Part shown: positions 52,383 through 61,649 of the stretch, one piece after another
How positions within the stretch are numbered: position 1 is the first letter of the stretch
Layout: every line of letters begins with the position of its first letter
Source: Clostridium_B lapidicellarium
Lineage (GTDB): Bacteria > Bacillota > Clostridia > Clostridiales > Clostridiaceae
Assembly (NCBI RefSeq): GCF_041224415.1
Contig: NZ_JBGFFE010000002.1
Location: 62,001-126,000 of the forward strand
Reading direction: 5' to 3'
DNA: 64,000 nt
Position numbers and translations under genes: made by a program
Notes under the pieces: model-generated
The model's database searches: none
What the model was told of the DNA's origin: nothing
Seen by the model: only the letters and a program-made list of their open reading frames with translations

Positions 52383-53206
52383 TACTCTTCATCTCCTATA
52401 TCTTTTAGTGCTCTCTCACACTGATCTATATTAGGTGCAGAACCGTGCCATCCTACCTGGTTCTCCATAAAGGACACCCCTTTTCCCTTAATGGTTTTAC
52501 AAATTATAACAGTGGGACTGCCCTCAGTCGATTTTGCCTCTTCAATAGCATCTATAATCTGCTCAAAATCGTGTCCGTCCACTTCTATAACATGCCACCT
52601 GAAGGCTTTAAATTTTTCCCCAATAGGATAGGCAGACATAACCTCTTCACAGGTACCGTCTATCTGAAGTCCGTTTGCATCTATAAAAGCCGTCAAATTA
52701 TCAAGTTTATAATGGGCTGCGGCCATAGAAGCTTCCCAAACTTCACCCTCTTCCAGTTCTCCATCTCCAAGCAGTGTATAAACCCTATAATTTCTCTTAT
52801 CAATCTTGCCCCCAAGAGCCATTCCAACAGCTGCAGATATTCCCTGTCCTAGAGAACCCGTAGACATATCGACTCCCGGAACTTCATTCATATTAGGATG
52901 TCCCTGAAGCATGGATCCAAGTTTCCTAAGAGTTTTAAGTTCTTCCAGGCCAAAATACCCTCTTCTGGCAAGAGTGCTGTACAGCACCGGGGCTGCATGT
53001 CCTTTCGATAATACAAATCTATCCCTGTCCAAATCTCTAGTATTTTCAGGATCAATATTCATTTCATAAAAATATAGTGTAGTTAAAATTTCCACTGCAG
53101 ATAATGAACCTCCCGGATGACCTGAACCCGCTTTCGTCAACATTTTGATTATATCTTTTCTTATGTTTGAAGCAATTTTTTTAAGTTCATCTATGTTTTT
53201 TTTCAC
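52382..53206 (-). CDS. Transketolase, N-terminal subunit
   Basis: A 274-aa subunit with the TPP-binding domain: SGHPGGSLSAVEIL near 28, LSKGHAAPVLYS, and the GDGELEEGEVWEAS motif that binds TPP and magnesium. It transfers two-carbon units in the non-oxidative pentose phosphate pathway together with the C subunit downstream. Confidence 0.95.
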   Translation of the reverse strand: MKKNIDELKKIASNIRKDIIKMLTKAGSGHPGGSLSAVEILTTLYFYEMNIDPENTRDLDRDRFVLSKGHAAPVLYSTLARRGYFGLEELKTLRKLGSMLQGHPNMNEVPGVDMSTGSLGQGISAAVGMALGGKIDKRNYRVYTLLGDGELEEGEVWEASMAAAHYKLDNLTAFIDANGLQIDGTCEEVMSAYPIGEKFKAFRWHVIEVDGHDFEQIIDAIEEAKSTEGSPTVIICKTIKGKGVSFMENQVGWHGSAPNIDQCERALKDIGDEE

Positions 53207-53310
53207 AATTTTTACCTCCTATGCTCCTAATAAAAACTTCAATTTTATTCTACCACAAAATACAAAATTTCACTTTTTGAACTAACTATATAAATCAGTA
53301 TAAAACTTCA

Positions 53311-53333
53311 CCCCTGTGTTTAAAACACCGGGG
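53311..53333 (-). terminator. Hairpin after mazF
   Basis: CCCCTGTGTTT pairs with AAAACACCGGGG, and on the minus strand is followed by TGAAGTTTTATAC. A second small hairpin (AACCTG/CAGGTT) is at 53351-53368. Either could end the mazEF transcript. Confidence 0.55.
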
Positions 53334-53423
53334 CTTATAATCAACAACAAAACCTGAACATCCAGGTTCTCCGTTAAAATTAAAATTATAGGGAATTATA
53401 AGCTATTGAGTTCAACTGTAAAA

Positions 53424-53774
53424 CTATTGGAGCCCAATACTTACCAAAAGTGCATTATCTACTTTCTTCATATCACTATCTGTCATATGACCAATTTTTT
53501 CTTTCAATCTTCTTTTATCTAAAGTTCTTATCTGTTCCAGCAACACAACCGAATCCTTATTGAGTCCATAGGCCTCTGAAGATATCTCCACGTGAGTCGG
53601 AAGTTTTGCTTTATTTATCTGGGAAGTAATAGCTGCAACAATTACGGTAGGGCTGTACTTATTACCAACATCATTTTGTATGATAATAACAGGCCTCACT
53701 CCTCCTTGTTCGGACCCAACTACAGGGCTTAAATCAGCATAAAATATATCTCCTCTTTTCACTATTGTCGTCAT
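53424..53774 (-). CDS. mazF: mRNA interferase MazF/EndoA toxin
   Basis: The 116-aa RNase has the family opening TTIVKRGDIFYADLSPVVGS, then EQGGVRPVIIIQND with the catalytic arginine, and a threonine in VAAITSQINKAKLPTHVE. Related clostridial and Bacillus enzymes cut single-stranded mRNA at UACAU-like sites. ATG at 53774 gives the family N-terminus; the in-frame ATG 33 bases upstream does not. The start lies inside the end of the antitoxin gene (41-bp overlap). Confidence 0.96.
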   Translation of the reverse strand: MTTIVKRGDIFYADLSPVVGSEQGGVRPVIIIQNDVGNKYSPTVIVAAITSQINKAKLPTHVEISSEAYGLNKDSVVLLEQIRTLDKRRLKEKIGHMTDSDMKKVDNALLVSIGLQ

Positions 53775-54054
53775 CTGGCAAATCACTCTCCGAAAGCTTC
53801 GCTTCATATTCTTTTAATTCTTTTATGTCACTTGCAAAGCCCATTTCTGAAAATTCAAGATTAAGCTGTGCCATTTCCCTATATCCTTTTTCCATTTCTG
53901 ATATTTTATTTAGCCTTTTTTTCTCACTAATATATAATATGATAACTTCCCTAATAAATTCACTCCTTTTTTTGCAATCTTCCTTAAGTGCTTTATTAAA
54001 TTCATTATATAGTGTTTCTGAGAGGTCTATTACTAATCTTTTAGAATTTGACAT
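53734..54054 (-). CDS. mazE: Ribbon-helix-helix antitoxin (MazE/EndoAI)
   Basis: A protein of about 106 aa with an RHH domain (SKRLVIDLSETLYNEFNKAL, then KKRSEFIREVIILYI) and an acidic tail that would bind MazF. ATG at 54054 follows AGGAGG. An upstream in-frame ATG at 54144 lies before the promoter and cannot be used from it. It precedes mazF with overlap. Confidence 0.93.
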   Translation of the reverse strand: MSNSKRLVIDLSETLYNEFNKALKEDCKKRSEFIREVIILYISEKKRLNKISEMEKGYREMAQLNLEFSEMGFASDIKELKEYEAKLSESDLPDDDNSEKRRYILC

Positions 54055-54102
54055 ATACAAATTAATACCTCCTATTACCCTAAGCAAAATATATACAAGC
54101 TC

Positions 54103-54132
54103 ATTATAGTACCAAATCCGCAGCTCTGTCAA
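54103..54132 (-). promoter_or_regulatory. Sigma-A promoter of mazEF
   Basis: TTGACA (54127-54132) and TATAAT (54103-54108), both consensus, are separated by 18 bases. Confidence 0.88.
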
Positions 54133-54144
54133 AAAAAAATTCAT

Positions 54145-54612
54145 TGTCCTACGCTTGTATTTTTTTACACGGGAGTCTTTATCTCTATAATTATTCTAAT
54201 ACAGCTCTTCAAATATCTTCATTTAAGCTTATTATAATTTATATGTAAAAATCAATAGATATTAATTTAATATTGTATGTATCAATCTTTATATTTTATT
54301 GGAAAAATCAATATTAATCAGGCATTAACCAATCCAAATAATTATGTAATTCACATATTATTATATTATACCAATTTTTAAATTTATATTCACAATATTG
54401 TCATATATGAAATCATTGTATGTAAATATACTACATAATTATTAATTTACAATAAAAGGTTTTTGCAAATGCACCGTATAAATTTCCATATGTAATTTTC
54501 ACCTAAAACTCAAGCAAATTATTATTTTCAATCAGTCAAAAAAGCATATGACAGAATTGCCAATATCGCCTGCTTACCAGAATAGTAAGCAGACAAACAT
54601 CTACCATCAAAA
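54145..54612. other. AT-rich intergenic region between alr and mazE
   Basis: I see no gene in these 468 bases. A hairpin with CTGCTTAC/GTAAGCAG arms lies at 54569-54591, and the alr terminator palindrome starts at 54611. The rest is AT-rich DNA with several short poly-T/A tracts. Confidence 0.5.
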
Positions 54613-54630
54613 TTATCTGATCAGATAATT
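54611..54630 (-). terminator. Palindrome at the alr stop
   Basis: AATTATCTGATCAGATAATT is a perfect 20-bp palindrome that includes the alr TAA and is followed by TTTTG on the minus strand. Confidence 0.6.
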
Positions 54631-55779
54631 CTTAACTTTTACCACTTTCCCATTTTTTACATACACTCTTGGTACTCTCTTGCTCACCATACAGAGCACT
54701 TCATAGCTTATAGTTCCGAGGATTCTGGCTATATCCTCAGCATCAAATTTGAGTCCATCTTTCTCCCCCATAAGAATAACTTCATCCCCTGGATTGACAT
54801 CTCCCACATCGGTAACATCAACCATGCACTGATCCATGCATATGTTTCCAACTACAGGAGCAAATTTCCCATTTATTATGACTTTCGCCTTTCCAAATAA
54901 TCTCCTGGTGTAACCATCTGCATATCCTACCGGCAAAGTAGCAATCACACTTTTTCTTCCGGCTTTAAATTTTCTTCCATAACCTACATACTGTCCAGTT
55001 TCCAGTGTCTTTACATGAACAACATTGGCTTTCAAAGTCATGAGAGGCTTTACACTCAGCTGATTCTTGTCCACTTCAGAGGAAGGATAATAACCATAGA
55101 TTATTATTCCGGGTCTGCAGGCATCACAATAGGTGTCAGGCAGTTCCATTATGGCAGCACTGTTAGCTATATCCCTCATATTTATCTTTATATTCCTGTC
55201 CAGTAGTTTTTTATAAAACAGCTTATATTTTTCAAACTGTTCGCCAGAATAGGTTTTATCCAGTTCATCTGCAGTAGCAAAATGTGAAAACAAGCTTTGT
55301 ATTTCTATATTGGGCAGCTGGCTTATCTTGTAAATTTCATCTACGCTGTTATCATTTATCAAAAATCCTATTCTACCCATACCAGTATCCACAGCAATGT
55401 GTATCCTGGCAATCTTTCCCTTATCTGCAGCCGCCCTAGACAGCTGACATGCATATTCATAGGAAGGAGCTATGGACTCCACGTCATAATCCACGACATC
55501 ATCAATAAGCGTATGCGGCACTATGCCAAGTATCATTATAGGTGACTTTATCCCATTTTGCCTAAGCTCTACGGCTTCATCCAGAACAGCCACTGCCAGC
55601 CTTTCCACTCCATTTTCAAGAAGAACCTGTGAAACCTCAACTGCCCCGTGTCCGTAGGCATCAGCCTTCACCACTCCTATTAATTGCCTATCGCCCACTT
55701 TTGATTTTATTTGACCTATGTTATATGTAAGATTATCTAAATTAACTTCCTCCCACACCGGTCTATAATTTCTAAACAT
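54613..55779 (-). CDS. alr: Alanine racemase
   Basis: The 388-aa PLP enzyme interconverts L- and D-alanine for peptidoglycan. PLP lysine K38 lies in GVVKADAYGHGAVEV, and the catalytic tyrosine is in the usual C-terminal region (ETGQYVGYGRKFKAGR, with VGNICMDQCMVDVTDV following). It sits between a YdcC-like gene and mazEF, the order known from B. subtilis. Confidence 0.97.
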   Translation of the reverse strand: MFRNYRPVWEEVNLDNLTYNIGQIKSKVGDRQLIGVVKADAYGHGAVEVSQVLLENGVERLAVAVLDEAVELRQNGIKSPIMILGIVPHTLIDDVVDYDVESIAPSYEYACQLSRAAADKGKIARIHIAVDTGMGRIGFLINDNSVDEIYKISQLPNIEIQSLFSHFATADELDKTYSGEQFEKYKLFYKKLLDRNIKINMRDIANSAAIMELPDTYCDACRPGIIIYGYYPSSEVDKNQLSVKPLMTLKANVVHVKTLETGQYVGYGRKFKAGRKSVIATLPVGYADGYTRRLFGKAKVIINGKFAPVVGNICMDQCMVDVTDVGDVNPGDEVILMGEKDGLKFDAEDIARILGTISYEVLCMVSKRVPRVYVKNGKVVKVKNYLIR

Positions 55780-55884
55780 CTATACATCACCTCTACATAT
55801 AATTGAAAGAAAATAAATAATTTTAATACATTGATTTAATTATATACCATTTCAGCAAATATTGTGAGTACAATTACTTCAATA

Positions 55885-56493
55885 TCAATTTATTTTAAAA
55901 ATATCCGCATTCATTTCCACATTTGCTTTAAAGTCGGTATATTCCACTTCTATCCTGTTTCTGCCGGTGGAATCAAATATTTTCAGGTAAGTGGGAATAT
56001 TGTGTTTCAAATCTATATACAACTCAGCCCTGTTTATATTTTTATTATTACCAGGTATGTCCAAATGTACAACCTGATATTGGAGATCATTTATCTTTTT
56101 GAAAGAATTATCGATCTTCTCGTTAGTATACAGCAGTGATATATATTCTCCTATAAAACAAAATTTAAACAGGCTGTTAAAATTCTTTTTCATACTGTAT
56201 TTATCACTGTTGTCAGTATTCTTGACAAATATCCTGTTTCCACTGTATACAATTACTCTGTCCCTGTCCAGATCAAACCTCTCTCCATATCTACTGTCAT
56301 AGTACTGCCTGCCGCTGTAACTTATCTGCTGTTTATCATTCTTTATCTTTATATTCACATTACAGCTGTAACTGTCCAGGTCCTTTAAATAATATATTAT
56401 CTTTTCCGTATTCTGTATATCTCTATCATGAAATAAAAAAATAGTAAGTAAAACAAAAAATACAACAGCTATACCTATTAGCAGCTTTTTCAC
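55885..56493 (-). CDS. LolA-like exported/membrane-anchored protein (YdcC position)
   Basis: A 202-aa protein with an N-terminal hydrophobic segment (about 4-22) and no lipobox cysteine. The rest looks beta-rich with a LolA-like pattern: YSCNVNIKIKNDKQQISYSG, YYDSRYGERFDLDRDRVIVY, and AELYIDLKHNIPTYLKIFD. In B. subtilis the sporulation lipoprotein YdcC stands at this place between acpS and alr. The function is unknown; orthology is inferred from position and fold pattern. Confidence 0.7.
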   Translation of the reverse strand: MKKLLIGIAVVFFVLLTIFLFHDRDIQNTEKIIYYLKDLDSYSCNVNIKIKNDKQQISYSGRQYYDSRYGERFDLDRDRVIVYSGNRIFVKNTDNSDKYSMKKNFNSLFKFCFIGEYISLLYTNEKIDNSFKKINDLQYQVVHLDIPGNNKNINRAELYIDLKHNIPTYLKIFDSTGRNRIEVEYTDFKANVEMNADIFKIN

Positions 56494-56576
56494 GCCGTCC
56501 TCCTAGTTTTTAAAGAGCTTTATTATTAATTTATTCTACTGTATCTCCTTATATTACTATTTTTTTATTACATTTT

Positions 56577-58082
56577 TTAACGCATCAATTCTTTTATGGA
56601 AAATGGAAGTTCCTTCAGAACATGGCCGGCATTCACACAGAACATGTATCGGGATAATTTCTCTCCGGAATACCCATGCACAAAAGCAGCTATGCAAGCT
56701 GCCTCAAAGAGATCATATTTTTGGGCTGCAAAGGATGCTATAATTCCCGTAAGGCAATCTCCCATACCCCCTGAGGCCATGGATGAATTCCCCTCAGGGT
56801 TCACAGCTACTCTCTCTCCATCTGTAATAACAGTATTGTATCCCTTCAGGAGAACAATTACGCCGTTTTGAGCTGCAAAATTTTTAGCTACCTCTATCCT
56901 GTTTTTTTCTATATATCCTATATCAAATCCGGTTATTCTAGCCATCTCCCCAAGATGAGGAGTCAATACTGCCTTGCACTTCTTATCCCTCAATATCTGC
57001 AAATTTCCCTTTAATACATTTACACCGTCCGCATCGATAACTACATTTTTTCCGGGAATATTCAAAATGCTGGCAACAATATCCAGCGTCCTGTCATTTG
57101 CTCCCATACCCGGTCCTATGGCAATAGCATCACTTTTTTCCACTGCTTTTTTCATACTTGAATCATCTTCCAGCTGTATTGTCATTCCCTCTACCAGTTT
57201 TGAACTCAGTATTTGCTGTATATTTTTGTAGCAGCCCAAGGTGACAAGCCCTGCACCGCTTCTTACAGCTCCCTGGGTGCATATATAAGCAGCCCCGGTA
57301 AATCCCTGGGAACCTGCTATAACAAGTACTCTGCCGTAGTCGCCTTTGTGTCCGAGTTTATTCCTCTTTTTCAACCTTTCCCCCACAAAATCTTTATCCA
57401 TTATAAATTCGGGACCAATAAATTTTTTAATGGCAATTTCCGGAATCCCTATATCCTCCACTACCACTTCTCCCGTAAATTCATCGCTCCCATATCTGAG
57501 AAAACCCTTCTTATACAACTGAAATGTAACAGTTTTATCGGCCTTTACACAGTTGCCCATAGTTTCTCCCGTATTTCCGTTAAGTCCGGAAGGAACATCA
57601 ATTGATACAGTATATTTGCTCTTCTCATTTATCAATGATATGACGGAATCCTGTATTCCACGTATGTTTCTAGAGATTCCCGTGCCAAATATGCCGTCAA
57701 TAACTACCTGGCTTTCATCTATGCTCTCCATAAGTTCTGCTATATCTTCTAAAGAGCTAACCTTGTCCAAATCAACATGCAGGGACTTCAGTATATTAAA
57801 ATTTGTCCGGCATTCTTCACTCATGCCTTCCTCTTTCCCCACCAAAAACACATGAACTTTCTTATTTAAATTGTACAGGTGTCTTGCCACGGCAAAACCG
57901 TCCCCGCCGTTGTTCCCCTTTGTACATATTACACAAAAACTGTCATAGTTTTTTAAATCTATATTGTCAACTACTTTTAAAGCTGCATTTTCCATTAAAA
58001 TGATACTGGGTATCTTTAGCTCATTTATAGTATAATCATCTATCTTCCTGCATATCTCCACTGGTGCTATCCTCAATCTCAT
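56577..58082 (-). CDS. nnr: Bifunctional NAD(P)HX epimerase/dehydratase
   Basis: The 501-aa protein has an N-terminal YjeF epimerase domain (LMENAALKVVDN; TKGNNGGDGFAVARHL) and a C-terminal ADP-dependent dehydratase of the ribokinase fold (KGDYGRVLVIAGSQGFTGAA; DADGVNVLK; SMASGGMGDCLTGIIASF). It repairs hydrated NAD(P)H. The start lies 47 bases inside the end of acpS. It is also called nnrD/nnrE. Confidence 0.95.
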   Translation of the reverse strand: MRLRIAPVEICRKIDDYTINELKIPSIILMENAALKVVDNIDLKNYDSFCVICTKGNNGGDGFAVARHLYNLNKKVHVFLVGKEEGMSEECRTNFNILKSLHVDLDKVSSLEDIAELMESIDESQVVIDGIFGTGISRNIRGIQDSVISLINEKSKYTVSIDVPSGLNGNTGETMGNCVKADKTVTFQLYKKGFLRYGSDEFTGEVVVEDIGIPEIAIKKFIGPEFIMDKDFVGERLKKRNKLGHKGDYGRVLVIAGSQGFTGAAYICTQGAVRSGAGLVTLGCYKNIQQILSSKLVEGMTIQLEDDSSMKKAVEKSDAIAIGPGMGANDRTLDIVASILNIPGKNVVIDADGVNVLKGNLQILRDKKCKAVLTPHLGEMARITGFDIGYIEKNRIEVAKNFAAQNGVIVLLKGYNTVITDGERVAVNPEGNSSMASGGMGDCLTGIIASFAAQKYDLFEAACIAAFVHGYSGEKLSRYMFCVNAGHVLKELPFSIKELMR

Positions 58083-58452
58083 CCACCTCCATCACTGCAC
58101 ATGCTACGGCATTATCCACACCATGTGATATACTAAGATGTATTTTATAATTTCCACATTTATTTGCCATCAATTTGGCTTTTCCCTTCAATATTATAGT
58201 AGGCTTGCCGGAAGCCGCCCTGTCTATTTCCACTTCTTTGAAGTCAAATCCTCTAAATCCGGTACCAAGTGCTTTTACCACAGCCTCCTTTGCTGCAAAT
58301 CTTCCAGCTACAAATTCAGGCCTTAAATTTCTGCTCTTGAGATATTCTATTTCATTCTTGCTAAAAATTCTGTCCATAAAATTGGCATGTTTACTAATAG
58401 CTTCTTTAATCCTCCTGATTTCAACTATATCCACTCCAATTCCAAATATCAA
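58036..58452 (-). CDS. acpS: Holo-[acyl-carrier-protein] synthase
   Basis: The 138-aa enzyme transfers phosphopantetheine from CoA to ACP. Motifs are GIGVDIVEIRRI and FAAKEAVVKALGTG. The C-terminus is about 15 residues longer than typical (EVDEIEDSTSGDMQEDR), and this tail overlaps the nnr start, which suggests translational coupling. Confidence 0.96.
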   Translation of the reverse strand: MIFGIGVDIVEIRRIKEAISKHANFMDRIFSKNEIEYLKSRNLRPEFVAGRFAAKEAVVKALGTGFRGFDFKEVEIDRAASGKPTIILKGKAKLMANKCGNYKIHLSISHGVDNAVACAVMEVDEIEDSTSGDMQEDR

Positions 58453-58559
58453 AATATTACACCTCCATTCAATAACTTAATTATACAGCAATTATCAAAT
58501 TTTATATTATATTTATTTATTTAATATAATATATAATAAATTAAATTCACACAAAAAAA

Positions 58560-58580
58560 GAGGATTTCTCCTCCTTTCTC
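58560..58580 (-). terminator. Terminator of the 117-aa gene
   Basis: GAGGA pairs with TCCTC around a 4-base loop; on the minus strand seven T residues follow. It overlaps the gene's 3' end. Confidence 0.7.
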
Positions 58581-58933
58581 TAATAAGCTATATAATTTAT
58601 CTGTTTATCAAAATCCAGGATATATTCATCTACATAGTCCCCAATTACATCAACCAGGTGTATAGGAGATACCTGATGATCATACAGCAGCTTCAACAGC
58701 TTATGTACTTTATACCTTTCAGGACTTATATTTTCAATGCACTCTCTCTCTACATTTACCAATTTGTTATTCAATATATCCTGTCTCTCAACTTCAATCC
58801 CATAGGATTGGACTTGTATAAATTCATTTCTGCATGGAATTGAAATACTTTTTTTAAGCATCCTGTAAAAATATGCGTATTTTTTATCCCCCACTATTTT
58901 ATTAAAGCTAAAATTCTCAACTATCATAAACAT
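58580..58933 (-). CDS. Small unknown protein, DUF6514-like
   Basis: A 117-aa (115 if the second ATG is used) soluble protein containing EFIQVQSYGIEVERQDILNN, SPERYKVHKLLKLLYDHQVS and a C-terminal VDVIGDYVDEYILD. It resembles short clostridial proteins grouped as DUF6514; I am not certain. Function is unknown. It has GGGGG upstream, its own terminator, and so appears to be a single-gene unit. Confidence 0.55.
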   Translation of the reverse strand: MFMIVENFSFNKIVGDKKYAYFYRMLKKSISIPCRNEFIQVQSYGIEVERQDILNNKLVNVERECIENISPERYKVHKLLKLLYDHQVSPIHLVDVIGDYVDEYILDFDKQINYIAY

Positions 58934-59201
58934 TTCCCCCTGTAATTATTAGCTAATATCATTGACTCAAAAATATATTACCACATAGTTGCAAAAAAAT
59001 ATGTCAGTTCATGATTAGCTGGATTATAAATTATCTCTTATATATGACAATAAAAATCTTTCATCTAACCAGTTAAAAGTATAAATATACTTTTATACTA
59101 TATATTAACAGTTTTTATTGAAGTTTGCTGTCGAAATTTCATGTATGTTGACTATCTGTTTTTATAAATTTAACATTTGAGCAGGCCGCAGCCCCATCAA
59201 C

Positions 59202-59906
59202 TTATCTGCAGAACCTGTGTTTTCCTATGATTTTTATGAGAGGCCTCGACCATATCCACGAGCTGGTAGCCGTTGCAGGATTGAAATAATATATGGCCCC
59301 ATCAGAAGGATCCCAGCCATTTAACGCATCTCTGGCCGCATTTATAGAACTTTGTTCCATATTTGCATGTATCTGACCGTCCACTATAGCTGTAAATGCT
59401 CCCGGCTGATATATGACCCCGGGTACAGTGGAGGGAAATCTTGGATCTCTTGTCCTGTTTAATACAACAGCACCTACGGCAACCTGACCTTCATATGGTT
59501 CACCTCTCGCCTCCCCGTTTATCAGGCGCGCTATAAGTATTACACTCTGGTTACTGCTTTCACTTCCGGAAGAAGTACTTCCACTGGAAACATTTATGCC
59601 CAAGGCTGCCAATGTGGCATCCCCCGCCACTCCGTCGGAAGTCAAACCATTCTTGGATTGAAAATATTTTACGGCAGTGTAGGTCTGGTACCCATAGGCC
59701 CCGTCCACACTTCCATTATAATATCCCCAGTTTTTAAGTTTTGTCTGTATCTGTGTCACCACGTTTCCCTTAGAGCCATAGGAATATGCTATAGCTTTCA
59801 CCGCGTTGTCATAGGGAAGTAAAAACAAAGAAGTGGATATATATGTGAACAATATGGCAAGTATCATTGCCAATCTTGTTTTAAAATTCACAGACTTTCC
59901 GCCCAT
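59202..59906 (-). CDS. sleB: Spore cortex-lytic enzyme SleB
   Basis: The 234-aa protein has a signal/anchor segment (about 12-30), a peptidoglycan-binding domain (GNVVTQIQTKLKNWGYYNGS to about 105), a serine-rich linker and a SleB-type hydrolase domain (LIARLINGEARGEPYEGQ with the catalytic glutamate, AVGAVVLNRTRDPRFPST, and AIYYFNPATATSSWIW). It digests cortex during spore germination. A sporulation sigma promoter would be expected upstream, but I could not identify a convincing one. Confidence 0.93.
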   Translation of the reverse strand: MGGKSVNFKTRLAMILAILFTYISTSLFLLPYDNAVKAIAYSYGSKGNVVTQIQTKLKNWGYYNGSVDGAYGYQTYTAVKYFQSKNGLTSDGVAGDATLAALGINVSSGSTSSGSESSNQSVILIARLINGEARGEPYEGQVAVGAVVLNRTRDPRFPSTVPGVIYQPGAFTAIVDGQIHANMEQSSINAARDALNGWDPSDGAIYYFNPATATSSWIWSRPLIKIIGKHRFCR

Positions 59907-60016
59907 ATGACCATCTCTCCTTTAGTATTTAAACTTGTAATTTACCTTTACGTGAACATAGTTTATGCACAAATACAATAAAAAATACATAGGGAATAGT
60001 CAATAAAAAGCAAAAT

Positions 60017-60072
60017 AAATGTGTTTCAACAAGACCCCGTTTAATAATCACAAGCCTTGTCAAAACACATTT
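60017..60072 (-). terminator. Large hairpin after the MgtE-type gene
   Basis: AAATGTGTTTCAACAAGAC at 60017-60035 pairs imperfectly (4 mismatches in 19) with the complement at 60054-60072 around an 18-base loop; on the minus strand ATTTATTTTGCTTTTT follows. Probably a terminator. Confidence 0.55.
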
Positions 60073-60120
60073 CCCGTGCAATATTTTTTTAGAAAGCCAT
60101 CTACAGCAACTTCCACAGAT

Positions 60121-61383
60121 TTACCCAACCATTCTCAACCTCTTTTTCCAACTAGGTATCAACACATCTTCCACAATATCATTTATTACCACTATACCGC
60201 ATAATTTTTCCTCATCATTCACTACAGGAATGGAAAGTAAATCGTACTTGGAACAATTTTCTATAGCCTTGCTTATATTTTCATTGTGATTTACACTAAT
60301 TACATCATTTTCCATAATTTCTTTCAATTTAGACTTACCGTCGGACAGCAAAAGACTTTTTAAGGACACAACTCCCTGAAGTCTTTCCTTATCATCTATA
60401 ATATATACATAATAGGAAATTTCATCTTCCGGATCAATTTCTCTAAACAGCTCAACAGTTTCATCGACAGTTATATTTATATTGAAGGAAATAAAGTCTT
60501 TCTTCATAATACTTCCAATTGTTTCTTCCTTATAATTCATAAGAGTCTTCACTTCATCGGCATCTTTTTTTTTCATGTTCAAAAGCATTTTTTCTGCCGT
60601 ATCCTCATCAACTTCGTCCAAAATATCTGCAATCTCATCCTTGGGCATGTTAAACAATACCTCATCTCTTTTAGATTCACTCAGATTTTCCAGAATATTC
60701 GCCTGTATTTTGGGCTGTATTTCCTCAAGCGTATCTGTCGCCAAGTTTTCATCCAGATTTTCAAATACCTTTTTCCTGTAGTTTACATCCATGTCTTCCA
60801 GTATATCTGCCAAATCCGCAGGATGAAGTTTTGACAATTTCTTATAGGGAACTGAAAGCTTTAAATTGTTGTTTACCATATCCAGAGCTTCTACATTGTC
60901 CCAGATTATAAGACTATCTTCTGCTTTTCTGTTAAATATGCCATAAAATTTTTTTATAATATTTTCGATGCCGAATCTTCTTCCGAGAGCCAAAATACCT
61001 GTATCAACAGCTACAACCCTGTACTCTCCCGCTATCTTTGCAATCCTCAAATCATTGACTCTTACCAGCTTTTTTCCATTTATGTCCACAATCTGCTTAT
61101 CCAAAAGATGTTTTGACAAAAGGTATGAATAACTCTGAACTATTATTCCCCTCATGCCCTCAACTTTAATAGTAACTTTATTGTTATCTTCGTAAAAATC
61201 TATATTCTTGCATTCACAATCTGATATTTCCGAGCCATCCTTTATCCTGTACCCTATAGCTCTTGGCATTCCATGATCAGTAGATACATATATATCTACA
61301 AGTTTCCCAACGTACTCGTTGAATTCATCATAGACTTTCCTATAAAGAACTTTGCTCAAGAAGAAACTAGTTAATTTTTTCAT
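60121..61383 (-). CDS. MgtE cytosolic domain/CBS protein with PRC-barrel, no membrane domain
   Basis: This 420-aa protein has PRC-barrel-like modules in its first 175 residues (VGKLVDIYVSTDHGMPRAIG; AIAGEYRVVAVDTG-like region), the MgtE N domain near 186-285 (LSKLHPADLADILEDMDVN; LLNMKKKDADEVKTLMNY) and a CBS pair to the end. The membrane transporter domain of MgtE is absent and the gene ends normally, so it is not a truncation by stop or frameshift. It may be a magnesium-sensing partner of a transporter encoded elsewhere. It has AAAGGAGG and an M-box upstream. Confidence 0.85.
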   Translation of the reverse strand: MKKLTSFFLSKVLYRKVYDEFNEYVGKLVDIYVSTDHGMPRAIGYRIKDGSEISDCECKNIDFYEDNNKVTIKVEGMRGIIVQSYSYLLSKHLLDKQIVDINGKKLVRVNDLRIAKIAGEYRVVAVDTGILALGRRFGIENIIKKFYGIFNRKAEDSLIIWDNVEALDMVNNNLKLSVPYKKLSKLHPADLADILEDMDVNYRKKVFENLDENLATDTLEEIQPKIQANILENLSESKRDEVLFNMPKDEIADILDEVDEDTAEKMLLNMKKKDADEVKTLMNYKEETIGSIMKKDFISFNINITVDETVELFREIDPEDEISYYVYIIDDKERLQGVVSLKSLLLSDGKSKLKEIMENDVISVNHNENISKAIENCSKYDLLSIPVVNDEEKLCGIVVINDIVEDVLIPSWKKRLRMVG

Positions 61384-61438
61384 AAATATTCCTCCTTTAA
61401 CTTACGGAGAAATATTCAAACCAAAAATTAAACAGTAT

Positions 61439-61471
61439 CTATTCAAAGTTAAAGTTTAGGAATTTACTCAA
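61439..61471 (-). CDS. Possible 10-codon leader ORF
   Basis: TTG with GGAGG five bases upstream reads MSKFLNFNFE then TAG. It overlaps the stop of the 26-codon ORF by two bases. The same GGAGGAATATTT sequence is used again at the main gene. Too short to be sure. Confidence 0.3.
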   Translation of the reverse strand: MSKFLNFNFE

Positions 61472-61548
61472 ATATTCCTCCGCAGATATTTATTAAATTT
61501 TGCAATTTGTAAAAAGTCACACCGACCTCCATAAGGTCCGTTATCCAT
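61468..61548 (-). CDS. Possible 26-codon leader ORF between riboswitch and gene
   Basis: ATG at 61548 with AGGTGG upstream reads MDNGPYGGRCDFLQIAKFNK, then YLRRNI and TGA. It lies after the riboswitch terminator, so it is only transcribed when the gene is on. A hairpin (GACCT/AGGTC) lies within its first codons. It may be a regulatory leader peptide or simply part of a structured leader. Confidence 0.35.
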   Translation of the reverse strand: MDNGPYGGRCDFLQIAKFNKYLRRNI

Positions 61549-61582
61549 ATTAACTACACCACCTAAATTAAAAATTTAAAAA

Positions 61583-61599
61583 AGAGCCCTTTCGGCTCT
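61583..61599 (-). terminator. M-box expression-platform terminator
   Basis: On the minus strand AGAGCC-GAAAG-GGCTCT is followed by TTTTTTAAATTTTT. CTAAAAC/GTTTTAG (61609-61635) upstream could form a competing structure. Confidence 0.85.
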
Positions 61600-61649
61600 C
61601 CACATAAACTAAAACTTTTTTCGTCCGAGTTTTAGCACTATATAGCTTA

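Noticed and set aside
51441..53206. Broken transketolase gene
   Set aside because: Split N and C subunit genes with a one-base overlap are a normal arrangement in clostridia.
54055..54144. Longer MazE start at 54144
   Set aside because: The extension covers a consensus promoter, and the internal ATG at 54054 has an AGGAGG site.
59907..60016. Sporulation sigma-G promoter for sleB
   Set aside because: A TGCATA-like -35 is present, but no acceptable -10 at the right distance.
60121..61383. Truncated MgtE transporter pseudogene
   Set aside because: The frame ends cleanly after the CBS pair, a terminator-like hairpin follows, and no membrane-domain codons are visible downstream in any frame.
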